From Pseudomonas sp. 8Z (GTDB lineage: Bacteria; Pseudomonadota; Gammaproteobacteria; Pseudomonadales; Pseudomonadaceae): a DNA stretch of 64,000 bases. The position numbers and the translations under genes are program-made. The stretch spans positions 957,090 to 1,021,089 of the forward strand of contig NZ_LR733825.1 in the NCBI RefSeq assembly GCF_902506535.1, written 5' to 3'. The notes beneath the pieces are model-generated. The model was not told the DNA's origin, searched no databases, and worked only from the letters and a program-made list of their open reading frames with translations. Below, in pieces: positions 1 to 8,110 of the stretch; positions within the stretch are counted from its first letter, which is position 1, and each line of letters begins with the position of its first letter.

Positions 1-252
1 GATGCCGCCCGGGAAGCCGGAGTGGGAGTAGTACATTTTGTCGCTGGTCTTGGCACCAGTCACGCGCACCTGCTCAGCATTGATAACGACGATGTAGTCG
101 CCAGTGTCAACGTGAGGAGTGTACTCAGGCTTGTGCTTGCCACGCAGACGGCTCGCGATTTCGGTGGCCAGACGACCCAGGGTCTTGCCAGCAGCATCAA
201 CGACGAACCAGTCGCGTTTTACTGTTTCCGGTTTAGCAGTAAAAGTTTTCAT
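1..252 (-). CDS. rplM: 50S ribosomal protein L13 (partial, N-terminal 84 residues)
   Basis: The first 84 residues of ribosomal protein L13, a primary 23S rRNA-binding protein of the large subunit, are present; the gene runs off the left edge of the window. The start reads [20 protein letters not shown], followed by [20 protein letters not shown] and the [12 protein letters not shown] segment, all typical of bacterial L13. The start is the only in-frame ATG near the beginning. It has a GAGG-like Shine-Dalgarno about 11 nt upstream and lies about 36 nt downstream of the predicted transcription start. In pseudomonads rplM is followed by rpsI, which would lie outside the window. Confidence 0.97.
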   Translation of the reverse strand, partial: MKTFTAKPETVKRDWFVVDAAGKTLGRLATEIASRLRGKHKPEYTPHVDTGDYIVVINAEQVRVTGAKTSDKMYYSHSGFPGGI

Positions 253-294
253 TCTTTATAGCCTCAGGGGCCGCCCAGCAAAAATAGACGGCGG

Positions 295-323
295 ATCTTA
301 CTGAATAGTGCGTACTTTGACAA
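295..323 (-). promoter_or_regulatory. Predicted sigma-70 promoter of rplM
   Basis: On the minus strand, TTGTCA (318-323) is followed after 17 nt by TAAGAT (295-300), about 43 nt upstream of the rplM ATG. The -35 hexamer lies inside the palindrome CTTTGAC-NN-GTCAAAG at 315-330. The assignment comes from motif spacing only. Confidence 0.55.
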
Positions 324-330
324 GTCAAAG
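315..330. repeat. 16-bp palindrome overlapping the rplM -35 box
   Basis: CTTTGAC, two bases, then GTCAAAG: a 7-bp perfect inverted repeat with a 2-nt centre covering the predicted rplM -35 hexamer. It could be an operator or a chance feature of the promoter. No regulator is identified. Confidence 0.5.
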
Positions 331-499
331 GCAGCCGTCTACGGACGCTATCGGGGGCTCGGGTCAGCGCGTCCACGGTACGGCAAGATTCTTCGGCAGG
401 CGGCGCATCACTTCCACCGCAGAAAGAGGTGGCGGATTATCCTGATTGCGAAAAAAAATTCAACCTGCTTGTATGGCTCTTTTGCCAAAGGAGTACCTC

Positions 500-1537
500 A
501 TGGAATACCGCAAGCTAGGCCGAACCGAACTCGATGTCAGCGCCCTGTGCCTGGGCACCATGACCTGGGGTGAGCAGAACAGTGAACGCGAAGGCCATGC
601 CCAGATCGAGCGGGCCAAGGCCAGCGGCATCAATTTCATCGACACAGCCGAGATGTACCCGGTGCCACCGCGTGCCGAAACCTACAGCAAGACCGAACAG
701 ATCATCGGCAGCTATTTCAAGCAACATGGTGATCGCGCCGACTGGATCCTGGCCAGCAAGATCGCCGGCCCAGGCAACGGCATCACTCATATTCGAGACG
801 GGCAGCTCAAGTTCAATCGCCAGCATATCGTTGCCGCACTCGATGCCAGCCTCAAGCGCCTACAGACTGACTGGATCGACCTGTACCAATTGCACTGGCC
901 GGAGCGTCCGACCAACTTTTTCGGCCAGCTCGGCTACAAGCATCAGGACACCGACTTCACCCCGCTGGAAGAAACCCTGGAAGTGCTCGACGAGCAAATC
1001 AAAGCAGGCAAGATCCGCCACATCGGCCTGTCCAACGAGACGCCCTGGGGCACCATGAAGTTCCTGCAACTGGCCGAGAGCCGTGGCTGGCCACGCGCGG
1101 TGTCGATCCAGAACCCCTACAACCTGCTCAACCGCAGCTTCGAAGTAGGCCTGGCCGAGATCGCAATTCGCGAGCAATGCGGCCTTCTGGCTTACTCTCC
1201 ACTGGCCTTCGGCATGCTCAGTGGCAAGTACGAAGGCGGCGCTCGTCCGGCAGGTGCCCGCATCACCCTGTTCAGCCGCTTCACTCGCTACACCAAACCA
1301 CAAGCCGAAGCCGCCTGCACACGCTACATTGCCCTGGCCCGCGAACATGGACTGGACCCCGCGCAGATGGCTCTGGCCTTCGTCACAGCACAGCCTTTCG
1401 TTACCAGCAATATCATCGGGGCCACGAGCCTGGAGCAACTGGACAGCAACCTGGCAAGCGCTGAACTAAAGCTCTCCGATGAAGTGCTTGCAGGCATCGA
1501 AGCAATCCACACCGCGCAACCCAACCCAGCGCCCTGA
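500..1537 (+). CDS. tas: NADP(H)-dependent aldo/keto reductase, Tas family
   Basis: A 345-residue soluble oxidoreductase matching E. coli Tas in length and sequence. Family residues are visible: the Asp/Tyr pair in DTAEMYPVPPR, the Lys in ASKIAGPG and the His in QLHWPERPTN (catalytic tetrad). NPYNLLNRSFEVGLAE and GLDPAQMALAFV are nearly identical to Tas. The true substrate is not established; Tas was named for suppressing tyrosine starvation in E. coli. An ATG at 500 with AAAGGAG 7 nt upstream is preferred over a start 54 nt earlier that would add a non-conserved N-terminus. The gene appears monocistronic, divergent from rplM. Confidence 0.93.
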   Translation: MEYRKLGRTELDVSALCLGTMTWGEQNSEREGHAQIERAKASGINFIDTAEMYPVPPRAETYSKTEQIIGSYFKQHGDRADWILASKIAGPGNGITHIRDGQLKFNRQHIVAALDASLKRLQTDWIDLYQLHWPERPTNFFGQLGYKHQDTDFTPLEETLEVLDEQIKAGKIRHIGLSNETPWGTMKFLQLAESRGWPRAVSIQNPYNLLNRSFEVGLAEIAIREQCGLLAYSPLAFGMLSGKYEGGARPAGARITLFSRFTRYTKPQAEAACTRYIALAREHGLDPAQMALAFVTAQPFVTSNIIGATSLEQLDSNLASAELKLSDEVLAGIEAIHTAQPNPAP

Positions 1538-1544
1538 ACAGGAC

Positions 1545-1595
1545 GCCCGGATGCCATTCGGCGAGCACTCAATTCACCTGCCACTGCATCCGGGC
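1545..1595. repeat. GCCCGGATGC inverted repeat (REP-like)
   Basis: GCCCGGATGC at 1545-1554 is matched by its perfect reverse complement GCATCCGGGC at 1586-1595, with a 31-nt loop. The same core occurs at 49107-49160 and 56863-56884, so this is a dispersed repeat rather than a gene-specific terminator. It lies just downstream of tas. Confidence 0.7.
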
Positions 1596-1700
1596 AAACC
1601 CCTTCCTCCCTTCTCTATGTGCACTAGACACAACTGGCGAAAAATAAGACGATCCAGCCATCAGGCGACCAATCAGCCTTAATCAACAAGAACAATAGCC

Positions 1701-2726
1701 ATGATTACGCCTCTACCGCGCGCCGAACTGCGCCGCGTCAGCATCCTCGCCACAGACGGCGTGTTCGCCTCTACCCTGCTACAGGCCAAGGACTTCTTCC
1801 ACATGGCCGGGGTACGTTACGCCAGGCAGCAAGCATTAGGCTTGGAGCCGCCCTTCGAGATTCACCTGGTCAGCCCCTCAGGCTCACCTGTCGATAGTTT
1901 CAGCAAGGTACAGGTGCCGATCGACAGCGACCTGGATACCTGCGACCTCATCATTTTGCCGGCTTTCTGGGGCAACTTCGACGCGCTCAGCGCACGTTAT
2001 CCGCAAGTACTTGAGTGGCTAAGGCGGCAGCACGCAGCAGGCACCGCCATCTGCGGCGAGGCCAGCGGCGTATTCTGGATGGCCGAAGCAGGCCTGCTCG
2101 ACGGGAAAGAGGCGACCACTTACTGGCGCTTCTTCCGCGAGTTCGCCGAGCGCTTTCCCAAGGTGCAGCTAAACCCGGAAAAGCACCTCTCCGACGCCGA
2201 CAATCTCTACTGCGCCAGCGGCGTGACCTCGGCCTGCGACCTTTACATCCACCTGATCGAGCGCTATTGCGGCGCAAGCATCGCTCAGGGTGTAGCGCGC
2301 GACATCCTCTACGAGGTGCAGCGCAGTTACACGCCAGGGCGCATTGGTTTCGGCGGGCAGAAACTGCATCAGGATGTCAGCGTGCTGCAGATTCAGCAGT
2401 GGCTGGAGGAACACTACGCCGACAAGTTTCGCTTCGAAGACGTAGCCCGTGAGCATGGCATGAGCATCCGCAACTTTATGCGTCGCTTCCAGAGCGCAAC
2501 AGGCGACAAACCCCTGCAATACCTACAACGCCTGCGGATCGAGACAGCCAAAAGCCTGCTGTCTTCCACCCGCAAGAGCATCAAGACCATCAGCTATGAA
2601 GTGGGCTACGACGACGCCAGCTTCTTCGCCAGATTGTTCCGCCAGCACACTACGTTGACACCCAAGCAATACCGGCAGCAGTTCATGCACAAGGATACCG
2701 CCAGCCACGGCAACCCAGGCCCATGA
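1701..2726 (+). CDS. GlxA/FtrA-type transcriptional regulator (DJ-1/PfpI plus AraC HTH)
   Basis: A 341-residue regulator with two parts. Residues about 10-190 form a DJ-1/PfpI-like (class I amidotransferase fold) sensor domain, with the ICGEASG nucleophile-elbow region and the GLLDGKEATTYW segment. Residues about 230-330 form an AraC-family double helix-turn-helix (VAREHGMSIRNFMRRF, then ISYEVGYDDASFFARLFRQ). Family members sense small amines or metabolites and activate nearby catabolic genes, but no target operon is adjacent here; the neighbours are tas and zapE. A P. aeruginosa orthologue sits at the equivalent position. The ATG at 1701 lacks a strong Shine-Dalgarno. The ligand is unknown. 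Confidence 0.85.
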   Translation: MITPLPRAELRRVSILATDGVFASTLLQAKDFFHMAGVRYARQQALGLEPPFEIHLVSPSGSPVDSFSKVQVPIDSDLDTCDLIILPAFWGNFDALSARYPQVLEWLRRQHAAGTAICGEASGVFWMAEAGLLDGKEATTYWRFFREFAERFPKVQLNPEKHLSDADNLYCASGVTSACDLYIHLIERYCGASIAQGVARDILYEVQRSYTPGRIGFGGQKLHQDVSVLQIQQWLEEHYADKFRFEDVAREHGMSIRNFMRRFQSATGDKPLQYLQRLRIETAKSLLSSTRKSIKTISYEVGYDDASFFARLFRQHTTLTPKQYRQQFMHKDTASHGNPGP

Positions 2727-2742
2727 AAAAGCGCTCAGGCGC

Positions 2743-3837
2743 TCAGGGCTTGTGCGGACGCGAGAGGAACTCGTGCGACTGCATCTCCAGCAGGCGGCTC
2801 AGGGTGCGCTGGAACTCGAAGTTCAGTCGGCCGCCGATGTACAGATCCTTCAACTCCACCTCGGCAGAGATGATCAGTTTGACGTTGCGGTCGTAGAACT
2901 CATCCACCAGGTTGATGAAGCGCCGCGCCATATCGTCCTTGGCCACGCCCATCTGCTCGACGTTGGCCAGGATCACCGCATGGAACAGCTTGCCCAGCTC
3001 GATGTAATCGTTCTGGCTACGCGGGCCGTCGCACAGCTCGCGGAACTCGAACCAGGCCACGTCTTCGCACACGCGCACGGCGTTGATCGCGCGATTCTCG
3101 ATCATCAACGCCTCGTTCTCGACCATGTGCGTGCAGTCCGGCAGCAGGCTCTGGAAGCTCTTACGCAGGCTCTCCTCGGCGGCCGGGCCGAGCGGGAAGT
3201 GGAACAGCTCGGCCTGCTCCAGGGCACGCAGACGATAGTCGACGCCGCTGTCGACGTTGACGATGTCGGTGTGCTGCTTGAGCAGGGCGATGGCCGGCAG
3301 GAAGCGCGCGCGCTGCAAACCGTCACGGTACAGGCCGTCCGGCACGATGTTGGAGGTCGCTACCAGCGATACGCCGTTCTTGAACAGTTCTTCCAGCAGG
3401 GTGGCGAGGATCATCGCGTCAGTGATGTCGCTGACGAAGAACTCGTCGAAGCAGATCACCCGCGCCTCGTCGGCGAAGCGCTTGCCGATGATGGTCAGCG
3501 GGTTCTTCTCGCCCTTGAGCGTACGCATTTCCTCATGCACACGCTTCATGAAGCGGTGGAAGTGGGTACGCATTTTCTGCTCGAACGGCAGCGCATCGAA
3601 GAAGGTGTCGACCAGATAGGTCTTGCCGCGCCCGACGCCACCCCAGAAGTACAGGCCTTTGACCGGCCCTTGCGGCTTCTTGCCGAACAGCTTGCCCAAC
3701 AAGCCACCCTTGCCCTGGTCGACGGCGACCAGGTCGTCGTACAGACGCTGCAAGTGGCGAACGGCATTTTCCTGGGCCGCATCATGGAAGAAGTCGGGCC
3801 GCTTGAGGTCGGCCTGATAACGCTCTAGGGGGGTCAT
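2743..3837 (-). CDS. zapE: Cell division protein ZapE (AFG1-type ATPase)
   Basis: A 364-residue P-loop ATPase of the AFG1/ZapE family that binds FtsZ and modulates Z-ring dynamics in E. coli. Walker A is GGVGRGKTYLVD near residue 66, Walker B is VICFDEFFV, and the sensor region is LVATSNIVPDGLYRDGLQR. The length matches the family (about 365-375). It is the next gene downstream of trpS, but a strong terminator at 3857-3892 separates them. It converges on the GlxA-type regulator with only 16 nt between stop codons and no obvious terminator. A divisome role is family knowledge. Confidence 0.95.
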   Translation of the reverse strand: MTPLERYQADLKRPDFFHDAAQENAVRHLQRLYDDLVAVDQGKGGLLGKLFGKKPQGPVKGLYFWGGVGRGKTYLVDTFFDALPFEQKMRTHFHRFMKRVHEEMRTLKGEKNPLTIIGKRFADEARVICFDEFFVSDITDAMILATLLEELFKNGVSLVATSNIVPDGLYRDGLQRARFLPAIALLKQHTDIVNVDSGVDYRLRALEQAELFHFPLGPAAEESLRKSFQSLLPDCTHMVENEALMIENRAINAVRVCEDVAWFEFRELCDGPRSQNDYIELGKLFHAVILANVEQMGVAKDDMARRFINLVDEFYDRNVKLIISAEVELKDLYIGGRLNFEFQRTLSRLLEMQSHEFLSRPHKP

Positions 3838-3856
3838 GATTCGTTAGCCGGGCAAG

Positions 3857-3892
3857 TAAAAACGGGGGCGTCACTTTAGCGACGCCCCCGTT
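3857..3892 (-). terminator. Rho-independent terminator of trpS
   Basis: A perfect 12-bp stem (3861-3872 paired with 3881-3892, core GGGGGCGTC) with an 8-nt loop is followed on the minus strand by TTTTTACTT. It lies 54 nt beyond the trpS stop. Confidence 0.93.
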
Positions 3893-3945
3893 GCTTGGCA
3901 ATCGTGCCGTGGGCGGCAACCGCCGCCCGGTATGCAGCAGCTATC

Positions 3946-5292
3946 TCACTCCTGCGGCGCCAACGCCTCACGCAGGCGGGCAATGGCATCTTCCAGCGCC
4001 TGACCGTCAGCGAACTCGGGGCTGCTGGCCACGCTCTCGCCATCGATCCATACCGCGAACACCTGGCCTTCGACGCGCACATCCAGCGGCTCGCCGGATT
4101 GCAGGCGTTTGTTGATCATGCCGGCCGACTTGCCATCGGCGAAGGATTTCGACAGCAGCAGTTGCTCGCCATCGGCATCCAGCAGACGGAAGCGGAAGCT
4201 GCCATCTTCATCGCGGAAGCTGACGAAGCGGGCGCTCTTGGCGGCTTTCTTCTTCTCGCCAGTAGCGACTTGCACCTGCTCGCGGAACGAACGCAGGCCC
4301 ACCGCCTCGCGCAGCTCGCCAAGGAACGGCGTGGCGATCTTGCGCGCCTTGGCGGCGCCGGCAAGGAGAATATCTTCCAGGTCGGCCGGCCGAGCGATCA
4401 GCGCGTTGTAGCGCTCGCGCGCCTCGCCCAGGGTGTCTTCGAGCAGCTGGTACAGGCGATTCTTCGCCTCCCCCCAGGCCAGGCCGCCTTCCAGCTCGGC
4501 GCGGAACTCGGCCTGCTGTGCGTGGCTGGCGAAGGCCTGGTACAGGGTGAACAGGTGCGAACCCTCGGCATCCTTGGGCTCGCCCGGCAGCCTGGAGTCG
4601 GTGACGATGCGCGCCACGGCATCCTTGAGCTGCTTGGCGCTGCCGAACAGCGGGATGGTGTTGTCGTAGCTCTTGCTCATCTTGCGCCCGTCGAGGCCGG
4701 GCAGCGTGGCCACTTCCTCCTCGATCACCACCTCGGGCAGGACGAACAGATCCTTGCCCTTGCCGAACAGGTGGTTGAAGCGCTGGCCAATGTCGCGAGC
4801 CATCTCCACGTGCTGGATCTGGTCGCGGCCGACCGGCACCTTCTGTGCGTTGAACATCAGGATGTCCGCCGCCATCAGCACCGGGTAGCTGAACAGGCCC
4901 ATGGTCACGCCGGCATCCGGGTCTTCACCGGCTTCGACGTTCTTGTCCACCGAGGCCTTGTAGGCGTGGGCACGGTTGAGCAGGCCCTTGCCGGCGACGC
5001 AGGTGAGCAGCCAGCACAGCTCCGGGATCTCGGGGATGTCGGACTGACGGTAGAAGGTCGCCTTGTCGGTATCCAGGCCCAGCGCCAGCCAGGTGGCTGC
5101 GATTTCCAGACGCGAACGCTGGATGCGTGCCGGGTCATCGCACTTGATCAGCGCGTGGTAGTCGGCGAGAAAGTAGAACGAGTCCATCTGCGGATCGCGA
5201 CTGGCGGCGATGGCTGGGCGGATGGCACCGGCGTAGTTGCCCAGGTGCGGCGTGCCGGTGGTGGTGATACCGGTGAGGATACGGGTGGTCAT
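3946..5292 (-). CDS. trpS: Tryptophan--tRNA ligase
   Basis: A class I aminoacyl-tRNA synthetase charging tRNA-Trp. The HIGH-like motif [11 protein letters not shown] lies at residues about 11-21 and the KMSKS loop is [10 protein letters not shown]. At 448 residues it is longer than E. coli TrpS (334). The extra roughly 110 C-terminal residues carry a small basic domain ([19 protein letters not shown] onward), as in the long pseudomonad TrpS. The gene ends in a strong terminator. The upstream hydrolase gene stops 24 nt before the trpS ATG, so the two may be co-transcribed. Confidence 0.97.
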   Translation of the reverse strand: MTTRILTGITTTGTPHLGNYAGAIRPAIAASRDPQMDSFYFLADYHALIKCDDPARIQRSRLEIAATWLALGLDTDKATFYRQSDIPEIPELCWLLTCVAGKGLLNRAHAYKASVDKNVEAGEDPDAGVTMGLFSYPVLMAADILMFNAQKVPVGRDQIQHVEMARDIGQRFNHLFGKGKDLFVLPEVVIEEEVATLPGLDGRKMSKSYDNTIPLFGSAKQLKDAVARIVTDSRLPGEPKDAEGSHLFTLYQAFASHAQQAEFRAELEGGLAWGEAKNRLYQLLEDTLGEARERYNALIARPADLEDILLAGAAKARKIATPFLGELREAVGLRSFREQVQVATGEKKKAAKSARFVSFRDEDGSFRFRLLDADGEQLLLSKSFADGKSAGMINKRLQSGEPLDVRVEGQVFAVWIDGESVASSPEFADGQALEDAIARLREALAPQE

Positions 5293-5316
5293 GACGTTCG
5301 CTTAGAGATGAAAGGC

Positions 5317-5949
5317 TTACAGGCGAGGCAACAGCAGATCCTTGAGATCCGTCAGCTTGCCGTGAAAAAAGTGACCGCATTCTGCCACTTTCAACAGCTC
5401 ATGGGCACGCCCAAGGTTGGCTGACCAATCGTAGACAGCCTGCGGCTCGATCACTTCATCGGTTTCAGGCTGGATCACCACCAGCGGGCATTGGCTGGCA
5501 GGCGGGGTTTCAGCAGTCAGGCGATGCACGGCGGGAGCAACCATGAACAGCTTGCTCGGCGTGACACCCTGCGCCTCCAGGCGTGCGCCCAGGGCAGCCG
5601 CGACAAAGCCACCGAAGGAAAAGCCCAGCAGAGTGATAGGCAGGTTCGGGTACTCCTCCTGCAGCCAGACGGCCACGGCCTCGGCGTCATCCACTTCGCC
5701 AGTGCCCATATCATGGCTACCAGCACTGGCGCCCACGCCACGATAGTTGAAACGCAGAGTGTGGTATCCACTATCACGCGCAGTACGCTGCAACGTGGAG
5801 ACCACTTTGTTGAGCATGGTGCCGCCCTGTATCGGATTGGGGTGGCAGACCAACGCCACACCGCGGGCGTCCGGTACTTCCAACAGCAAGGCTTCGAGCT
5901 GGCCCACTGGGCCTTGAATAAAAAGAGGGGTTTCGCGACTGAGCAACAC
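5317..5949 (-). CDS. Small alpha/beta hydrolase (dienelactone hydrolase-like)
   Basis: A 210-residue single-domain alpha/beta hydrolase. The N-terminal CHPNPIQGGTM motif defines a family of small bacterial hydrolases. The nucleophile elbow GFSFGG supplies the serine, the acid is probably in PETDEVI, and the catalytic His is in GHFFHG near the end. No signal peptide or membrane segment is seen, so it should be cytosolic. The substrate is unknown. The start is GTG at 5949 with GGAG four bases upstream; TTG three bases later is an alternative. It lies immediately upstream of trpS in the same direction and diverges from the YhcB homologue. Confidence 0.85.
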   Translation of the reverse strand: MLLSRETPLFIQGPVGQLEALLLEVPDARGVALVCHPNPIQGGTMLNKVVSTLQRTARDSGYHTLRFNYRGVGASAGSHDMGTGEVDDAEAVAVWLQEEYPNLPITLLGFSFGGFVAAALGARLEAQGVTPSKLFMVAPAVHRLTAETPPASQCPLVVIQPETDEVIEPQAVYDWSANLGRAHELLKVAECGHFFHGKLTDLKDLLLPRL

Positions 5950-6067
5950 TGAACTCCGTGACCCCGCAACGGGTCGACTCGTCTAGCAAACTACCTGCGC
6001 GGTAAACGTATACAGCGCCGGTTCGAGCCGCTAACGTAAAGCAAAGCCGTTTTGAGAGGAAGGACTC

Positions 6068-6502
6068 GTGGAACAGACACTTGCAGCCTGGTTGATACCC
6101 GCCCTGACCCTGGTGGTCGGCATCGCCGTGGGCTTTCTGCTCGCCCGCCTGGCCCCCAATGCCGCACCCAGCCGGACGCAGCGGCAGATGGATGAAATGC
6201 AGGCACGCTTCGAGGCCTACCAGAACGAAGTGGTCACCCACTTCAACACCACCGCCAGCCTGGTGAAAAAACTCACCCAGAGCTACCAGGACGTGCAGGA
6301 GCACCTGTCCGACGGCGCCAACCGCCTGGCCCTGGACGAACTGACCCGTCAGCGTCTGCTGGCCACCCTCAACAGTGCGGAAAGCGGCGAGAAGCGCGAG
6401 CGCCTGACACCGCCAAAGAATTACGAAATGCCCAAGGACTACGCGCCCAAGACCGACGGGCCTGGCATGCTCGACGAGAGTTACGGCCTGAAGAAGTCCT
6501 GA
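6068..6502 (+). CDS. YhcB/ZapG family inner-membrane protein (DUF1043)
   Basis: A 144-residue protein with one N-terminal transmembrane helix (LIPALTLVVGIAVGFLLARL, residues about 9-28), a coiled-coil-prone stretch (about 35-85) and a disordered proline-rich tail (KNYEMPKDYAPKTDGPG). This is the architecture of E. coli YhcB (ZapG/LapD), a conditionally essential protein linking envelope growth and cell division. The GTG start has a GAGAGGAAGG Shine-Dalgarno. It is monocistronic, with a strong terminator 20 nt after the stop. The molecular role is not fully defined in any species. Confidence 0.88.
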   Translation: MEQTLAAWLIPALTLVVGIAVGFLLARLAPNAAPSRTQRQMDEMQARFEAYQNEVVTHFNTTASLVKKLTQSYQDVQEHLSDGANRLALDELTRQRLLATLNSAESGEKRERLTPPKNYEMPKDYAPKTDGPGMLDESYGLKKS

Positions 6503-6520
6503 CGACACGTGCACGATGAC

Positions 6521-6552
6521 CAACGCCCCGGCCCGCCGGGGCGTTGTTTTTT
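6521..6552 (+). terminator. Rho-independent terminator of the YhcB homologue
   Basis: CAACGCCCCGGC (6521-6532) pairs with GCCGGGGCGTTG (6535-6546) and is followed by TTTTTT. Confidence 0.93.
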
Positions 6553-6622
6553 CGGCCATAGCCTGCACCGCAGAGCGCCAGCCGACTATGATCGCAGGTG
6601 TTTCCCTTCCCGAGGACACCTC

Positions 6623-7861
6623 ATGTCGCGCTGGCAATGGCTACTGACACGAATGACCCGGCAGCTCTGGTTTCGCGCCACGCTGATCGGTGCGCTGGGC
6701 ATCGCCGCCGCCGGCCTGGCCGCCCTGACCGAGCACCTGCTGCCCTGGGATTTGCCCACCACCATCGGCGCCGACGCAGTCGACGGCATTCTCAACATCA
6801 TCGCCTCAAGCATGCTCGCGGTGACCACCTTCAGCCTCAGCGTGATGACCTCGGCCTATAGTGCCGCCACCAGCAACGTCACACCGCGTGCGATCAAACT
6901 GCTGATCGAAGACCGCCTGACGCAGAACGTGCTGTCCAGTTTCATCGGTTCCTTCCTATTCAGCATCGTCGGTATCGTCGTACTCAAGACCGGCGCCTAC
7001 GGCGACAGCGGGCGTTTCGTCCTGTTCATCGTGACCATCGCCGTGATTGCACTGGTGGTGGTCAGCTTGCTGCGCTGGATCGATCACCTGACGCGCCTGG
7101 GCCGTGTCGGCGAGACCACCGAGCGCGTCGAGGAGGCCACCCAGCGCGCCATCGACTGGCGCTGTGCCAATCCCTACCTGGGCGGCAGCCCGGCGCCCGT
7201 CAATCAGGCGATCCCCGACAATGTCCTGCGCCTGACGGCTGATACGGTCGGCTACGTGCAGCATGTCGACATGACGGCTCTGGCCGAACAGGCCGATTGC
7301 CTAGACAGCGATATCCACCTGCTGGCAGCGCCCGGCGCCTTCGTCTATCCCGACACGCCGCTGGCCTGGATCGATCTCCAGCATGAGGATGACAAAGCCC
7401 TGAAATGCGTCCGCGAGGCATTCAGCATCGGAAAAGAGCGCAGCTTCGACCAAGATCCACGCTTCGGTCTGGCGGTGCTGAGCGAGATTGCCTCACGCGC
7501 GCTGTCACCGGCGGTCAATGATCCGGGTACGGCAATCGATGTGCTGGGGCGTCAGGCACGCGTGCTCTGCACCTGGGCACGCGACCAGCAAGCGGATCAG
7601 ACGCCGCAATTCCCCAGGGTCTGGGTTGAGGCACTGCATACGCGCGATCTGTTCGAGGATGCCTTCAACCCCATCGCCCGCGACGGAGCGAGCCTGCTCG
7701 AAGTGCAGATGAAGCTGCGCAAAACGCTGCAGGCCCTCAGCCAGATGGGCGACGCTGCGTTTCGCCAGGCCGCCTTCGAACAGGCAGAACGCGCCCTGGC
7801 ACGCGCGGAACAGGCCATGACCCAGGAAGCGGACAAGCAGCGCCTGCGCGAACTGCGTTAG
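6623..7861 (+). CDS. DUF2254 family membrane protein
   Basis: A 412-residue protein with four predicted N-terminal transmembrane helices, in the segments around FRATLIGALGIAAAGLAAL, IIASSMLAVTTFSLSVM, SSFIGSFLFSIVGIVVL and VLFIVTIAVIALVVVSLL. A cytosolic C-terminal half of about 240 residues ends in an alanine/glutamine/arginine-rich helix. This matches DUF2254, whose function is unknown. The ATG at 6623 has GAGGA upstream; the open frame extends 38 codons further but would overlap the preceding terminator hairpin. It is apparently monocistronic, with a GC hairpin at 7878-7903. Confidence 0.85.
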   Translation: MSRWQWLLTRMTRQLWFRATLIGALGIAAAGLAALTEHLLPWDLPTTIGADAVDGILNIIASSMLAVTTFSLSVMTSAYSAATSNVTPRAIKLLIEDRLTQNVLSSFIGSFLFSIVGIVVLKTGAYGDSGRFVLFIVTIAVIALVVVSLLRWIDHLTRLGRVGETTERVEEATQRAIDWRCANPYLGGSPAPVNQAIPDNVLRLTADTVGYVQHVDMTALAEQADCLDSDIHLLAAPGAFVYPDTPLAWIDLQHEDDKALKCVREAFSIGKERSFDQDPRFGLAVLSEIASRALSPAVNDPGTAIDVLGRQARVLCTWARDQQADQTPQFPRVWVEALHTRDLFEDAFNPIARDGASLLEVQMKLRKTLQALSQMGDAAFRQAAFEQAERALARAEQAMTQEADKQRLRELR

Positions 7862-7877
7862 CAAACGGCAGATAGCA

Positions 7878-7903
7878 CAACGCCGGGCATTAGCCCGGCG
7901 TTG
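7878..7903. terminator. Hairpin downstream of the DUF2254 gene
   Basis: CAACGCCGGGC (7878-7888) pairs perfectly with GCCCGGCGTTG (7893-7903) around an ATTA loop. No U-tract follows, so it may be a weak terminator or an mRNA 3'-end stabiliser. Confidence 0.5.
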
Positions 7904-7925
7904 CAGAGGTAGAACAAGCGATTAG

Positions 7926-8110
7926 CAGGCTGTTGAAAAACGTAGGCGAGGCCGGCAAGACAATACCGATGGCGGCCCCGCAAAAACGGCCGAAAAACGC
8001 TCGGAGTCGCGTTCGACTTTACGTGTTGTAAATGAGCATTTTGACTGGGCTCGCACGCGAGGCCGTTTTTAACGCAGTATTGCCAACGCAGGTAGTTTTT
8101 CAACGGCCTG
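7926..8110 (-). mobile_element. MITE-like repeat element, copy A (185 bp)
   Basis: A non-coding element with terminal inverted repeats CAGGCTGTTGAAAAAC (left) and, reading inward on the other strand, CAGGCCGTTGAAAAAC (right). On the minus strand it aligns along its whole length with copy B at 34371-34541, including AAAATGCTCATTTACAAC, GCGGGGCCGCCATCGGTATT and CCTCGCCTACGTTTTTCAAC. The centre is the palindrome TTTAC-N5-GTAAA (8018-8032). Flanks are TTAG (7922-7925) and TCAG (8111-8114), possibly a decayed 4-bp duplication. It carries no open frame of note. It directly abuts the cysNC stop codon. Confidence 0.8.

Noticed and set aside
3895..5424. A 509-codon open frame antisense to trpS
   Set aside because: It is the complement of a clear tryptophanyl-tRNA synthetase and starts inside the trpS terminator. 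No independent support.
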